Of a stretch of DNA of 64,000 nucleotides, positions 1-12,155 are shown piece by piece. The position numbers and the translations under genes are program-made. This DNA comes from Aselliscus stoliczkanus (Eukaryota; Chordata; Mammalia; Chiroptera; Hipposideridae). The stretch's first letter is position 1, and every line of letters starts with the position of its first letter. The DNA lies in contig CM066731.1 of NCBI GenBank assembly GCA_033961575.1, forward strand, positions 61,843,501 through 61,907,500, given 5' to 3'. The notes under the pieces are model-generated. The model was given only the letters and a program-made list of their open reading frames with translations. It had not been told where the DNA came from and did not search any database.

Positions 1-119
1 TTTCCACAGAGCTGCCTGGATATTCTTTTCAAAACATGGCATAGCTCATGTCACCATCTCTAGTGGTTTCCATATGGCTTTCCTCCAAAGGCCTTATCAT
101 GACCTACAGGTGCCATGTA

Positions 120-475
120 ATTTGCTCTTCACTTATTCTGTTCCAGCCACCCTGGCCTTACTTTTTGTTTTGTTTCCAAGCATGCCAAGCATGAGTCTGC
201 CTCAAGGCTTCTACACATGAAGTTCTCTTTGCTTTTGATGCTCTTCTACTAGCTGATAACATGACTCTCTTCCTCATTTTAACTCTCTGCTAGTTGTCAT
301 CTAACCTACAGCCTTCCCTGAGCAAAACCTCACTCATCACTCTCTATTCCTCTGACCTTATTTTAGTTTTTAAAAAACACAAAAAGCTTCGTGAAGTCAG
401 TGACTTCATTTTGTATCGTGGGCCATTAAAACAGATCCTGGCACACAAATATATGTTGAATGAATTGCTGAATGA
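120..475 (+). repeat. L2 LINE 3' end fragment
   Basis: Sequence resembles the 3' end of the ancient CR1-clade LINE L2: a degraded C-terminal ORF2 part (ccaccctggcc...catgccaagcatg...tgcctcaaggc), then the 3' UTR ending in the usual 'cctggcaca...tatgttgaatgaatt'. It is strongly diverged with no open frame. Boundaries are approximate. Confidence 0.6.
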
Positions 476-1539
476 CCCAGGTGAGCCTGGTATTTCTGTA
501 CTTCATTCAATGCTATGATATGTCCTCTTAGGAAACCTGCCATGTTTTCCAGTATGGATTCTTATGGTGGAATGTTTCTTTCTTTATCCCTTTTGTTTTT
601 GGTGTCTAGTGATTGCCCATCATATGGTAATGATCTTGAATGACTGAATGTACAGCTGGTTTTAGGCCTTACGTTTTTAATCTATGTCTTTTCATATTTT
701 TAATGTGTCATGCACTCAATGTCCGGCAAGAGTCTTTCATCATATGATAACTAGATTTCACTGGGTCTTGGTCCATCATACTTAGCACATTACACCAGCA
801 TTTCTCAAGTTTTTCCACTGAAATACTTCTAAAATCAGAGGATAGCAACACGTACTCCCAAGGGTCTGGCTGTGTAAACCAAAGGAGCCAACAGCAAATT
901 AAAACATGGTTCATGTGTGTTTATGAAAAATAATGGATTTTTCTTTCTACTTTATAATGAGCCCATGGAGTGTTTATGTGTTGACATAAAATATTGTGAT
1001 ATATTTTCAATTTAATTATTTACATTTTTTTCTGAATCTTCAAAAGTAAATTAAAGATGAACCATGTTTCTCCTGTGGCTTTAAGTAGACCCTAGGCCCT
1101 GGCATCAGTTTCAATCCCTGATCTGGGACCCACTACATGATCTCTAGAGTTGACCCTCCTTGTTAGACATGCCTCTGGCAGCTATTGAACCAACCCAACT
1201 GCCTGGGAAGGCTGCTCTCTAATCATATGGTGGCTTTTGGCAGCTGATAACTTCCTGTCTGGTCCAATCCTCATCTCTAATGGAATGATGCTTCACTGTG
1301 TAATGGTTCCTGTTTTGTTCATCCTGTTCTATTTAAGCCAAGTTCAATAATGCAACTAACATCCTGAAAACTCATCTTAGATCCAGGTTTCACTACAGTG
1401 TCTCCCACCTGAGCACAAAATTTAATTCAATAATATTGAATGCTGAGTAAGACTTTAATTACCTGAATTTCTACAATATTGGAACAGTTTCAGCTTTAAC
1501 CCATGCAGGGGTTTACCAGGCCTTCATCCTTGAGGAAAC
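476..1539. other. No recognisable feature
   Basis: AT-rich unique-looking sequence. I see no exon-like frame, RNA gene or clear repeat. A phrase near 796 (cagcatttctcaag) faintly recalls the end of a MER5-type element but is too short to call. Confidence 0.5.
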
Positions 1540-1870
1540 CCAGAGACACCCAGGAGAAGAGCTTATGAAGGAAGGGCCAGGGCATGAGTAAAGGCACGGA
1601 GGGAACGGAGAACTTCAGTGTGAGGGAGCCCGGGGAGGTGGAATCAGAAAGGTAAGAGAGGTCAGATGATGGAGGAGTGCCACATCTTACCTTCTCACCT
1701 TCTCATTTAGCCTTGAATGCCAGAGTGACAAATTTGGAATTCATTAAGCAAAAGCAATCATGCAGCTGAAGGACGGCTTTGAAAGCTTTTGATCTAGAAA
1801 GTGATATGATTCAAGCCAAGTCTTAGGTAAATTAATTTGGTGATCCTATCCAGGATACTGTGTAGTGAAG
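1540..1870 (-). repeat. L2 LINE fragment (antisense)
   Basis: Purine-rich antisense L2 pattern: 'aggaagggccagggcatgag' style text, 'agagaggtcagatgatgg', and 'gatctagaaagtgatatgattcaagccaag', matching the reverse complement of the L2 ORF2 C-terminus and upstream region. Highly diverged with indels. Confidence 0.5.
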
Positions 1871-1897
1871 CAGGTATGACAGAGAGGCCTTGCAGGG

Positions 1898-2015
1898 TAA
1901 AAAAGAGTGTGGGTTTGGGTGCTATTTCATGGCTGTGAGACCTCATCTATAAAGTGAGGACATGACAGAGCTCACAAGGTCATACTGATGACTAATGAGA
2001 TAAGATACCACATCC
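1898..2015 (+). repeat. MIR-like SINE fragment
   Basis: Contains scattered MIR landmarks: 'gtgtgggtttgggtgctatttc', 'gctgtgagacctcatctataaagtgaggacatg' and a late 'actaatgagataag'. The middle of the element seems deleted. Weak call. Confidence 0.35.
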
Positions 2016-2044
2016 TTTAGTGGTGTGTCATGCCGGGCCCTCAG

Positions 2045-2260
2045 AAATGCTAGAGGCAGATTGGTATAGCTTAGGCTCTGGAGTCTATGGCCTGGGTTTA
2101 AATTCTGGCTTAGCTTTTATGTGTGAGGCGGGGCCTGCTCTACAATCTTGACTGCTCCCAGCCTCACTCCCTCCACCTGGAAGATGGGGTTAATTATACA
2201 GGCTGCCTCAAAAGGCAGTTGTGAAGACTGAATATACTACACACCCAGTATCTGCTTGTG
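2045..2260 (+). repeat. MIR SINE
   Basis: Ancient tRNA-derived MIR. The head reads 'ggctctggagtctatggcctgggtttaaattctggctt', containing the tRNA-like B-box region. The body follows with 'ctggaagatggggttaatta' and 'cagttgtgaagactgaata'. The conserved core is interrupted by a GC-rich stretch. Confidence 0.7.
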
Positions 2261-2338
2261 ATTGTATCAGCTCTGCCCTCCTGTGGTAGCCTCCAGACTG
2301 GGAGCCAAAAGAAAGAAAGGAACAGACATGGCATAGAC

Positions 2339-2572
2339 CAGGGGTCGGCAAACTGCGGCTCGCAAGCCACATGCAGCTCTTTGGGTTCGTACATGTGGCT
2401 CTGAAGTAAAATTGAAAATGAAAATAAAACTATCATAGTTTCATTTATAAAGTTTTTAAAGGATATTATTCACATAATGGTGATTTCATTGGCTTTATGG
2501 CTCTCAAATATGTTTTAAATTGTTGTGAGGGACAGGATTGGCTCGTCCAATCCAAAAGTTTGCCGACCCCTG
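2339..2572. mobile_element. Full-length non-autonomous hAT element, copy 1
   Basis: Bounded by perfect 16-bp terminal inverted repeats: it starts caggggtcggcaaact and ends with its reverse complement. Flanks are consistent with an 8-bp target duplication (gcatagac / acatagct, two mismatches). The subterminal 'gcggctcgcaagccacatgcagctc' hairpin-rich stretch and TIR style fit hAT miniature elements that expanded in bats. 234 bp, no coding capacity; it would need a transposase from elsewhere. A same-length copy in the other orientation lies at 33133-33366. Confidence 0.85.
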
Positions 2573-4291
2573 ACATAGCTGGAGAAGAACTGGTAAATGG
2601 TTTTATATAAAGGGTGATGCAAAGAGTAAGTGAAAAATGGCCCTCAAAATGGTTAAATTGATAGAGAGCAGGACATCCAAAAATGGAGTGAGTTTGTTTT
2701 GGGGGATGAGATAATATAGTTCGAGATGTTGAACTTGAAGTAGCAGTATAACTTTCCACTAGACATATTAGAAGAGCTTTTCTTTTAAGCCACTACCAAG
2801 TTCAAATGATGAACTTATGAGTATTAGTGGGCAGTGTAATTTATTAATATTTGTACTCTCCATTTATCAAGCATTGAAATTGATTGTTTTTAGTGTTTTC
2901 ACTGAGGGACTCTCAATCCATTGTTGCCAGCCATACTCTCTGAGTGGCAATACAACTTTACAAACCTGTGGCTGCTTTCAAAAGAAAAAGGAAATATGTG
3001 TAGATATCGATTCACTACATTTTCTAGCTGAGGGGATCATTTCACTCAACTCCCTCACTCACTCTTTGGCTGAGTAAATGGATACCAAAGTCAGATGGGT
3101 GATTTGCTGAAGGACATACAGCTGCCAAGGAGACAATCCTGATGGGATCCCTGTCCCCAGGATTCCCTGGCTTGCTCTTGGATGACACCTTGTTGCTTTT
3201 CATACTGGGCTCTCTACTTATTCACTTTATTAGTGTTGGGTTCTGTTTATCCCCTGGCCTAGACGAGCTATAGAGATACTGACTAATAATTCCAGGGTCA
3301 CCTGCATCTCAGATACAGTAGTATCTGATAGATACTTTCTTAAGTGAGACTTCTTTTCACAGTCAATAATGCTGACTTTGATTTTGGAGGGGAATTCTAT
3401 ATCCTTTCATCATGAGTTCTTCTGGCAATAAGCAGAGCCTCCAGGACAGAAACACATAGCCCTCGAGTGATCTTTAATTCTCCCATTTGGAGTACCGCAT
3501 CACTGGATAAAGGAACACATGGCCACAGAAAAAAGGTTGGCTATTGCCATGTTCTATCCCCAGGGAAGTATATTTTTATTTACTTTTAGGGAAATGGCCC
3601 CTGGGGTTCATGAGCTCCTCTAAGCTCTGGCTGCATATCTGTAGGTATCAATCAGTTAGGTTGAGTTTTCTGGGAGTATTTGCCCCTTCTGGTTACAGCA
3701 CAGGCTGCTTATGCTCCATGCTGGCACAAGCTTGCTGAAAAGACAAATGCAATGGCCTCCTATGCATAGAAGGTCCAAATGTGGTAGTTTCATCTCTTGT
3801 TGCCCAGCCTCCTTGCTGAGTACGTTTGTACCCTTGGCTCTTAGGTCCAGGTTCCAGGTCTTAGATCTGCCTCTATGGGTGTGACCTTCTCTTCACTGAT
3901 GTTGAGAGGTCTCCCTGTTTGTCTCTGCTTTCCGAAAGTCTCCAGTGATTCTGTACTCTTTCTGTGGGCCTTGGAAGCCTGATTTCAGCCCTGTGGGTGA
4001 AGTCTGCCTTCAGCCCGTTCCAGTGCCCCCTCAATTCTCCTGCTGTTGCTGTTCATTCATTCTCAGGCTGTCTGAGAGGACAGGCAGGCCCCCACCTTGG
4101 AAAGCCAGAGAAGCAGCTCGATAAGAATGTAGGCTTGACCAGATTGCAGATATTTGCCTGTATCAGGGGAGTGTGTTTGGAGTTGCGTCTTGTCCTGAGG
4201 CATCAGCAGGATTCCACAAAGTCTGGCCCAGTGGAAAATCCTGTGGCACAAGGGATGGGTTAACCCTTTAACTAAAGAGAAAACTGAGATT
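2573..4291. other. Unique-looking sequence, no gene seen
   Basis: No convincing exon, RNA gene or repeat. The short frames at 2817-3077 and 3544-3738 have no recognisable domain and no coding-like codon pattern. Confidence 0.5.
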
Positions 4292-4305
4292 AGAATGCTC
4301 ATATG

Positions 4306-4768
4306 GGGCTGGCTGAGTGGTGCATTGGTTAAGAGCTGGCTTGAGATGTCAGTGGCCCCAGTTTGGATCTCACATATGAGGGCCAGTGGCACTGCCCTCT
4401 ACAGCTAAGATGGTGAAAAACAGCTCCACCTGGAGCTGGGCTGCGAGCCCCAGTGATGGTATAGGCTGCAGCCCCTGCTGCAGTGGGCTGCCATAGACTA
4501 CAGTGAGTGGCTGGCAGTCAGCATGGGTGGCTGGCAGCCAGTGTGAGCTACCAAGAGGCACCGTGAGCAGCCGTCCAGAGACCGGCGACCGATCTGCCTC
4601 ACCCGAGAAGAGTGCAATGATGATACCAACATGGGCCAGTGAAGCAATGTCCTCCATAACTAGACTGAAGTACAAAAGGACAGCAACTTGTCTGTTCCCC
4701 TTCCCCGGTTCCCCAATGCTGTTCCCCTCCCCCAATTCCCCAATAAAGTCTTTAAAAAACAAACAAAA
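4306..4768 (+). mobile_element. Long tRNA-derived SINE (head A, body, shared tail)
   Basis: Flanked by a perfect 15-bp target-site duplication agaatgctcatatgg (4292-4306 and 4769-4783). The 5' head is tRNA-like: A box in 'gagtggtgcattggttaag', B box in 'agtttggatctc', ending 'ggcactgccctc'. A body rich in degenerate 'gtgagctgcc/ggctggcagcc' units follows. The tail runs 'acaggac...ctgttccccttcccc...cccaattccccaataaa' and A-rich sequence. Transcribed by Pol III and moved by L1 machinery in this class. Full-length and older than the short SINEs, because one of its relatives hosts one (see 39996). Confidence 0.9.
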
Positions 4769-4783
4769 AGAATGCTCATATGG

Positions 4784-6379
4784 TGACTTGAGACTCCAAT
4801 CTTTCAGCTAGTGCTCTCTTGAAATTCATCTGAATCTGGGGGTTCAGATTATATATTTTAAAGTCTTTGTTTCAGATCAATTAACAAGACATTTGAACTC
4901 ACGGGCTGTAATGAGAAGGGTTTCAGTTCTCCTGTTTTTCTAGACATGTGTGTTTAGTTTTCTTGAGATAATGAGTTTAATATTCACCTATGTAGTTATA
5001 TGATTTTTTTAAATGTGAAACATAACTCCTTTTAGAGAATAACTAACTCTCAACTTTTCACATATATTGGGTTCAGGCCATGATTTAATGTTCTCTGGAG
5101 TGTTGCTACCCCACCTTACGACATAGTCTTCTGCAAAGCTCAACCCAACTTACCGAGCAGTTGTAGACCAAGGCAACAGAATATTTTATACATGCATAAA
5201 TTATATATTAATTTATTAATTTTTAATTTATGTGTTATATTTATTACATATTATATTTATCAGAATTCTGATTGTCACCTGGGCAGATTTAATAAAATAC
5301 CATCATTAAGAGTGCTTCCAAACATTAGAAACTATTCTTGTTTTGTCTTTATTGTGTATCCATACCATGTTAAGAGGAGAGAGTGACATACCATGTTAAG
5401 TGAGAAGACTCACATGGTCTAGGACTGTTGAAATAATAAGCTTGGTCCTTGAGACATTTGTCCTGACATAATGGGAAAACTCTCTTGTTCTTTTCTGTTG
5501 TAATGTCAGGAAATAAATGTGAAGTAAACATTGGGGATGTAAAGAGACACAAATAACTCAAGTACCTTGCTGCAATCATTGAATGATGTCAGCACCTTTT
5601 CATTGCTTTTGACATATCTTTTCTGTTCCATCCCAAGGATTCTGATTATTCACATATGCAGGCATATATTAATTAATTCAATAAATGTTTATTGATTTGT
5701 AGGCATGGTACCAAGCCAGTGTAGAAAGAAGAATAAAACAATAAAATCCATTTTTTCCAATTGTTTTCTTCTGTTAGGGTTTTGGGGGGGGAGGGGGTTG
5801 AGGAGACAGGGGGAGGAGTTTGTAAGCAACTCAAATAACAATTTAAGGATGGAAAGAAGAACTAAGTTTGGGGAATGCCTGGACTGAGAATCACTCCTAG
5901 GATCAAAATGGTGGATTAGTAGCTAGTCCCCTCAGGGCACTGCTCCCCAAGTGAGTCAGCTCCCTCTATGTCCATCCTGAAAAGATCTTCCAATTGGCCT
6001 GGTTTCAGTCAAGAGCCCATCCCTTGGGTGGGTAGGGCAGAGAACCTTGATTGACAGGTCCTCCAGTGGAGCCCTCCATAGTTCCACCACCAAAAGAAGA
6101 GAGAACAGATGAAAATAGCAGATACCTGCTATTATGTGCTTTAGAGGAGACAAGGGGGCGCCATTCCTCAGACAGTTTGAGGCACACGTTAGTAGAGGTG
6201 GGGACATGGTGCTGGGGAGCACAGAGTAGGAGAGCGTAGAGAGAAGGAAGAAATTCACATATTAGAAAACAGCAAAAGGTGAGGTGAACAGGTTGGCAGG
6301 AGCTTTCTGTGGTGTGTTCATGAGTTTGTGCTGTCTCCTGTGAATCAGATAGAGATTGAAGGACATTAGCATAAAAAAA
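4784..6379. other. No gene seen; small L2-like trace
   Basis: AT-rich. Near 5655-5700 'attcaataaatgtttattgatttg' is the usual antisense L2 terminus. A G-rich run lies at 5783-5815. No exon supported. Confidence 0.45.
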
Positions 6380-6392
6380 AATACTAAATCAT

Positions 6393-6866
6393 GGGCCAGC
6401 TAAGTGGTATGTTTGTTAGGAGCTGGCTTGGGACACCAACTCTGAGCAGCTGGGCCCTGGTTCGGATCCCACATATGAAGGCCAGTGACACTGCCCTCTA
6501 CAGCTAAGGTGATGAACAACGGCTCCACATGGTTGCCTCTATAACTAAGATGGTGAATGTTGCCTCTATCACTAAGATGGCCGACAACGGTGTGGGCTGC
6601 AGCCCCTGCTGCAGTGGCCTGCCATAGGCCACAGTGAATAGCCGACAGCCAGCATGAGCTGCTAAGAGCCACAGTGAGTGACTGTCCAGAGGCCAGTGAG
6701 CGACTGCCTCACACAGGAAGAGCACAATGACGATACCAACATGGGCAGGTAAAGCAATGTCCTCCACAACTAGACTGAAGAACAAAAAAGGACCACAACC
6801 GATTCCTCTACGCTGTTCTCCTCCCCCAATTCCCTAATAAAATCTTAAAAAAAAAAAAAAAAAAAA
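6393..6866 (+). mobile_element. Long tRNA-derived SINE, second copy
   Basis: Same architecture as the element at 4306: head 'gggccagctaagtggtatgtttgttagg' (mutated A box), 'cactgccctctacagctaag', body with 'gtgagctgctaagagcc', and tail 'ctcctcccccaattccctaataaaatctt' plus a 20-nt poly(A). Target duplication actaaatca-like at 6381-6391 and 6871-6880. It carries a local duplication of the motif 'tatnactaagatgg' (6537-6585). Inserted next to or in the old L2 that continues at 6881. Confidence 0.88.
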
Positions 6867-6880
6867 GAAGTACTAAATCA

Positions 6881-7560
6881 CTGCTGGTGAGGCTGTGGAC
6901 AGCTTAGAAGGTAAGATGAGGAGCGAAATCATCAATTAGTAGAAATGACAAGGCTGGACCTAAAAGCAGCAGCAATAGAATTAGAAGGGGACAGATTCTG
7001 GAGATACTTAAAATGGAAAGGATATGGTGGCTGACCAGGAGAATTAGCATTCTGGGTGGCTCTCAGGTTTCTGGCTAGAACAAACTGTGTGTTTACCAAG
7101 ACAGGAAATACAAGGGCCGGCCGAGTGACTCAGCTGGTTAAGAGCTTGCTCAAGAGTGCGAGCTGAGCTCTGAGCAACAGCGGTTCAATGCCAGCCCGAG
7201 CTGAGTTGCCATTGAGTTGCCAACAGGTGGCAGGATGGCTCAGCTAAACAATAAATAAATAAATAAAAAATAAATAAAAAGAAAGGAAATACAAAACTAA
7301 GGTACTGCAATTTTGACTTCTTGTTTCCCTGGGCCATTCACGAGGCTCTAACCCGGAAGGCAAGGGCATATAAGGATTTAGAGACCAACCGAGAGGTCAG
7401 GGCTGGAGATGTGGCAATCAACAGTGTATGTTGGTGGTAGTGAAAATTCTTGATACAGGCAAGATTACCCAGGAAGAGAGTGGAAAAAGGGAAGAGGGGC
7501 AAATTAAAATCTTTGGGAATCACAATATTTAAGAGGCAGGAGGAAGAAGAGAGGCCATGA
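6881..7560 (-). repeat. L2 LINE ORF2 (reverse transcriptase region), antisense
   Basis: Reverse complement corresponds to the L2 ORF2 segment between the RT core and the C-terminus. On the + strand it reads 'ggctggacctaaaag', 'gattctggagatacttaaaatgg', 'caggctctaacc', 'agggctggagatgtggcaatcaacagtgtatg'. Frames are destroyed. A SINE (7114-7283) splits it with an 11-bp duplication. Confidence 0.5.
7114..7283 (+). mobile_element. tRNA-derived SINE, Ves-like head with (AAAT)n tail
   Basis: Starts gggccggccgagtgactcag. It has A box 'gactcagctggttaag', B box 'cggttcaatgcc', and ends in 'aataaataaataaataaaa'. Perfect 11-bp target duplication aggaaatacaa (7103-7113 and 7284-7294). It lacks the long body and shared CT-rich tail of the 4306 family, so it is a separate subfamily. 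Confidence 0.85.
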
Positions 7561-8389
7561 GGAAAGAAGAAACATCATCTGTCCCTGCCTGACCCTACCT
7601 ACCCTGTAAGTAGGTTTGATAAATCTGTAGAGATTCAAATGAACCCTTTTCTCTAAAAAAAGCACATCCCTAGTACAGTACATTCTGGTTCCATGGAGAG
7701 CTCTTGAAAATAAGATTTAAAGATTAAGGTTGAAAGAGAATATGTGATGAGTGACCAGCACTGAAAGCAGCCATCACTAGAAGGCTTAGCATGTGTTAAG
7801 ACCTGGACAGACAGAATTGTGTTCAGACTGTGTGAATTGGAAAACCGCTGAGTACATTAAGGAGATGTATGCTTCCCACTGAGGTAGTTACCCAAATGTA
7901 TTCAAGTTTTGTTTTTTTATGAGGTCCACTGAACATAATTTAAATGTCACCTTTATTGTGCTTCTGCCCTGGGAATAAACACGGCCGTCTTTATTCCTTT
8001 GCACTCTTAATCCTTCATTTTTAAATAACTTATGTCACAACAAATTTAGGAGGTTTCTAAGTTCTGGGGAAAAAATGGTAATTTCACAAAGGTGGAGAAA
8101 AGCAAGAAGCATTTCTGTGAGGCATGACAGAATTTCATTGCCATTCTGAAGCACACTACACCCTTCTTACAAATCAGGAAAAAGCTTCTGACATAAAGCC
8201 AACCAGGACAGGCCATGCTGACATGGGTATACCTCAGGAAAGAACCACTTGGGGTTGGGGAAACCTCTTATAGTCAGCACCCTATGTTCTTACAGTGATT
8301 TTGTTAGGGCTCTTTGGACAATCTCTTTTTTTTCTTCTAAGTTCTAAAAACAGCATATGCAAAATGCATGTTCATAAAGACTGGGGACG

Positions 8390-8960
8390 TTTTTAATGAG
8401 TTCATTAACAACTATTTATTTGAGTTCCTGCTATGTGCCATGCTTTGTCCTAGGAAATGGAGGTGCCATGTTGAATGGGACCACCATGGCTCCTATCCTC
8501 TTGAATTGCAGTCAGTAGGGAAAGACAGATGCATGATATTAAAAACGAAGAATGAGGGTGACCGGTTAGTTGCTTAGAGTGTGGTGCTGATAACACCAAT
8601 GTTGTCAGTTTGATTCCCGCATGGGCCACTGTGAGCTGCACCCTCCTTAAAAGAGTCAACTATGCCATTGTAGCATGAAAGCAATGTGTCACCAATGACC
8701 ATGGCTGGTCCCCAATAAAAATTTTTTTTTTTAAATGAAGAATGGTGGGTAGATGCTGTGATGTTAGAGGTCCAGGGAGCCGTGGGAGCTTGTAGCAAGA
8801 GCCCCTAACTAAATGTAGAGGCCAGAGAAGGTAACCTAGGAGAAGGGATGTTCAAGCTGGGACCTGAAGACAAGTGGCACAGGGGATGAGGCAGGGTCAG
8901 AAAGAGAAGGTCCAGGTGCCAGGGGAAACATGGCCCCTGGGTATGTTAATGGAAACAGAA
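8390..8960 (-). repeat. L2 LINE C-terminal/3' region, antisense
   Basis: Reads 'acaactatttatttgagttcctgctatgtgcca' then 'ctcctatcctcttgaattgcagtcag', and after the SINE 'gaagggatgttcaagctgggacctgaagacaag' and 'ggtccaggtgcc'. These are typical of reversed L2 3' ends. Interrupted by the Ves SINE at 8555-8732. Confidence 0.55.
8555..8732 (+). mobile_element. Ves-type tRNA-derived SINE
   Basis: Diverged Ves SINE: 'ggtgaccggttagttgcttagagtg' (A box region), 'tgataacaccaatgttg', B box 'agtttgattcccgc', then 'atgggccactgtgagctgcaccctcc' and 'ccccaataaaaa'. Target duplication aaacgaagaatg / aaatgaagaatg (8542-8553 and 8733-8744, one transition). Ves SINEs are bat-specific, so this is the main taxonomic clue. 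Inserted within an L2 remnant. Confidence 0.85.
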
Positions 8961-9046
8961 GTTCAAGATGCCAGAAGTGCAGCACCGAAAGGGAGAGGTC
9001 TCGTGACAGCATCATTTTTGTTTGAAACTTTGTCTATAACATAATG

Positions 9047-9127
9047 TTGGGTTGTAGGAAAAGTCATGACGCATTTTTGCAACGAAAAACATAGAAAAAG
9101 TACATCATGACTTTTCTGACAACCCAA
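9047..9127. mobile_element. Mariner-type miniature inverted-repeat element, copy 1
   Basis: About 81 bp made almost wholly of two inverted repeats of roughly 28 bp: left begins ttgggttgtaggaaaagt, right ends ttttctgacaacccaa. A short centre 'gcaacgaaaaacatag' lies between. Followed by TA; the left TA appears mutated to TG. The near-identical copy at 42081-42160 keeps TA on both sides. It has no coding capacity. Confidence 0.85.
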
Positions 9128-10940
9128 TATTTTTCCCATTTGAAACACAAAATGTCTCCACTTATTGCTTTGTCAAGACCTTGATCTTTTCACTCAGAAA
9201 AATGCTCTATCCCTTAGCTGGAGCCTGTTGTGTAAGCCTGTTGTAGTGGGGGCTTTTCTACAAATGTCCCTAAAGTAGTCTCATGAGCTGTTTATGCTTC
9301 TCCAAGTTAGCAGTGTATGATCATTCTTTTCTTGAAAATTTTTTTATGTAAGAAACTTGAAAGAAAATGAGAAACAAAGCTACAGGGCAATAACTTATTG
9401 AGAAAAATCATTCAATAAATTATCTTGCCAGTATGGTAAATGACCTGAAAACAAACTTAACCTCAAACACAGTACAACATTGAATGTTCTGTGGTGACCT
9501 CTAAGAAATTGTTTCTTGTCACTGAGTGATAAGTAATTTTCTGAGGCTGAAAATGATTGTTTGTCCCATGGTAGAATTACATATTCAGGGTGATTTGGCT
9601 CAGAAACAGAGCCCTGAGGCACAGAGCTCAGATATGAAATCCATATCATGTTTACCCAGGTCAATACTTAGAATTAAACATATGTCCTAAATAGCCATCT
9701 TTGAATTACTGTCGTCTCTGGGACGGTGGTCTTCTTCCAAGTTTGGTGGCATGGAATAATGAGGTGCGATGTCTAGGAACATTTCTATAGAATTCCCTTG
9801 AGAGCTCCTGTCCCCATGAGTGCTCACCTCATAGCATCAATTACCTAGGAAGCTATGCTTGAAGTCACTTGGGATTGCTATTTGGAATAATATAAAGCAT
9901 CCTCACTCACTGACAGGAAGCTCATGAGGTTTCCCTAAATCTTTGAAATGAATGAATATGATTCAGTTTACTCCTTGATGTTGATGGTCCTTGATACTAC
10001 ATTATGGTATCTGTTCCTGAAACAAAGCAATTTTAAAAACGGATTAATCAGTGTAAGTGTTTTTATGGTATTTTCTCATGACTTTGTGAGCATTTTTTGG
10101 AATAGGATTAGTGTTTTTCCTCTCGGCTCTATTGTCACCAACCAATGGAAAGTTTAGGCAGCCTATGTGACAAGAACAGAAAATTCTTTTGACTGAAACA
10201 TAATTTTATTTGGTGCGTATATCACATTTAGCCAGTTTTCAAGTTTAACCTGTCACCTTTCTCCCCCAGTGAGTGATGAGAACACTGTAAGGAGATTTAT
10301 TCTTTGCCGTTTGCAGCGAGTGTTCTGCCTTGGGGTGGGCTTGTGATTTTCTCTGTGGGGTAGAAGCTGCAACAACAAAACTCATTAACAACAAGACAAC
10401 AGCAATAGAACTACAAAAACCACAGTCTAAGTATTTGTACCATGAAGCCTAGGGTCACAGACTATTGTTCCAGATAGTTCTAGAGTTAGTTGGTTCTTTT
10501 AAACTAAAATTTTGTTCCCGTAATTTCATTTTGACCTTAAACAGTGATGGTTCTCCAGTATCATATTCTAGAAAGATGTAATGGACTTGGACATGGTTCA
10601 CTTTCTTTTACTTGAATGTCTTCTTAAATAGGATGCATGATGCCTCCATATCCTGTGTCACAGAGGCCCAGTACTGGCTGCCCTGGGTGCCTGATGAGCA
10701 GCCATTGTTGGAAGCTGGATTTGTCTATGTGAAGGGAAGAGCAGGAATCCCTCTGCAGGGTAACTGGAAAAGTCTTGACTACAGAGGAAAGGGCAGGCCA
10801 GAGTCTGTGCGAGGGAGTATGGGAGCGCCAGAGGCCACCTGAAGCCCTGGTTACTGTTGATGGAGACAAAGTACGGAAGCCTGGAGGGCAGAGCCCCAGG
10901 AGGTGGCGGAGAGCCCGCTGTATGTGCAGCTCTTTTCTCA
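9128..10940. other. No gene seen
   Basis: Mixed AT-rich sequence. The overlapping short frames at 10612-11008 on both strands have no recognisable domain. 9540-9660 faintly resembles antisense L2 ('gagccctgaggcacag') but was not called. Confidence 0.45.
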
Positions 10941-10949
10941 GGTACATCC

Positions 10950-11505
10950 TGTCTGTCCTCCACACTGATATCAAAATGGTCTTTTTGAAATACCCACCTG
11001 GTTTTCATTCACCAGCTTGAAATCCTTCATTAAATCCTTCATAAGACCCTTTTTGACATACACCGTTTGGCATGGTCAGCCTTTTCCAAACTGGTGTTTG
11101 TCCACTGCCCTGGCCTGGTTTCCGGTTGATACCTGGGGTGCATTCATCACTCTAACCCCAAGAACCAACTCAGCTTCCCCAAGTACATCCTGCCATTTCA
11201 TGCCTCCATGTTGTTCCTTCCGCAGGAATGTTCTTGTCATTGAGCTATCATCTCACTGATTCCTACTTAACCTTCTTGGGTTGGCTTGGTTGAAAATCAT
11301 CTCGCCTTCACCACAATACCCTACATAGGTCTCTGTCACAGTTTTCCCCACATTCTCCTCTAATGCCTTATTATTTGTCTTCTCTCCATTAACCATGAGC
11401 TTCTTAAGGGAAGACACCAGGACTCATTGTACTTTGCATTTCAGTGCCTGGCAAAGTGCTTAACAAATATTAAGTAAATATTGAATAATGAATTAATTAA
11501 CTACT
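10950..11505 (+). repeat. L2 LINE 3' end
   Basis: Sense-oriented L2: 'ccacactgatatcaaaatggtctttttgaaat' (ORF2 C-terminal block), 'gccttttccaaactg', 'cttccgcaggaatgttcttg', ending with 'cttcttaagggaagacacc...cagtgcctggcaaagtgcttaacaaatattaagtaa'. All frames are broken. Confidence 0.6.
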
Positions 11506-11724
11506 TTGGCATGCAATTACCATAGGGAAAAAAGAAAAGAGGGAATTTAATGCATTCATTCTTTAATTTGTAATACATTATGTTTATAAGTAACCTTGAC
11601 CTTTTGAGGAAAAACAGATATATAAATGGATATTGATACAAACACACAGCTATCGAGAACTTGATTGTACTTTAAAAGTTACTTCATTCGTGTAATTGCT
11701 CATCAATATGTATCGCATGACTGC

Positions 11725-12155
11725 TATAGTATTGAGATAAAATTTACATACCATAAAATTCACTCATTTTAAATATATATGTCAGTATTTTCAGTATGTT
11801 TACAGAGTGGTGCAACAATTAACTATAACCTAATTTTAGGACATTTCCATCACCCCAAAAAGAAAATGTGTGCCCATTTGAAGTCACTCCCCACTCCTAC
11901 ACTCAGCCCTAAGAAACCAGTAATCTATTTTCTGTCTCTATAGACTTGCCTTTTCAGGACATTTCCATAATAATCATACAGTGTGAGATCTCTTGTGTTT
12001 GGGTTCTTTCACTTAAGCATAAGGTTTTGAGTTCTATCCACCTGGTGTAGATTATATCAGTATTTCATTCCTTTTTATTACTGAGCAGCACTCCTTTATA
12101 TAAATATAATATTTTGTTTATTCACTAGTTACGGACATTTGGACTGTTTTCCTAG
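11725..12155 (-). mobile_element. Old L1 (L1M class) 3' UTR, antisense
   Basis: Text 'attgagataaaatttacataccataaaattcactcattttaaa', 'acatttccatcaccccaaaaagaaa' and 'tttgggttctttcacttaagcataa' is the well-known reversed 3' end of old mammalian L1. Moderately diverged and 5' truncated. No ORF2 frame survives. Confidence 0.85.

Noticed and set aside
5780..5815. G-rich run as a G-quadruplex or promoter
   Set aside because: Only one long G block, without regularly spaced runs, and no gene nearby.
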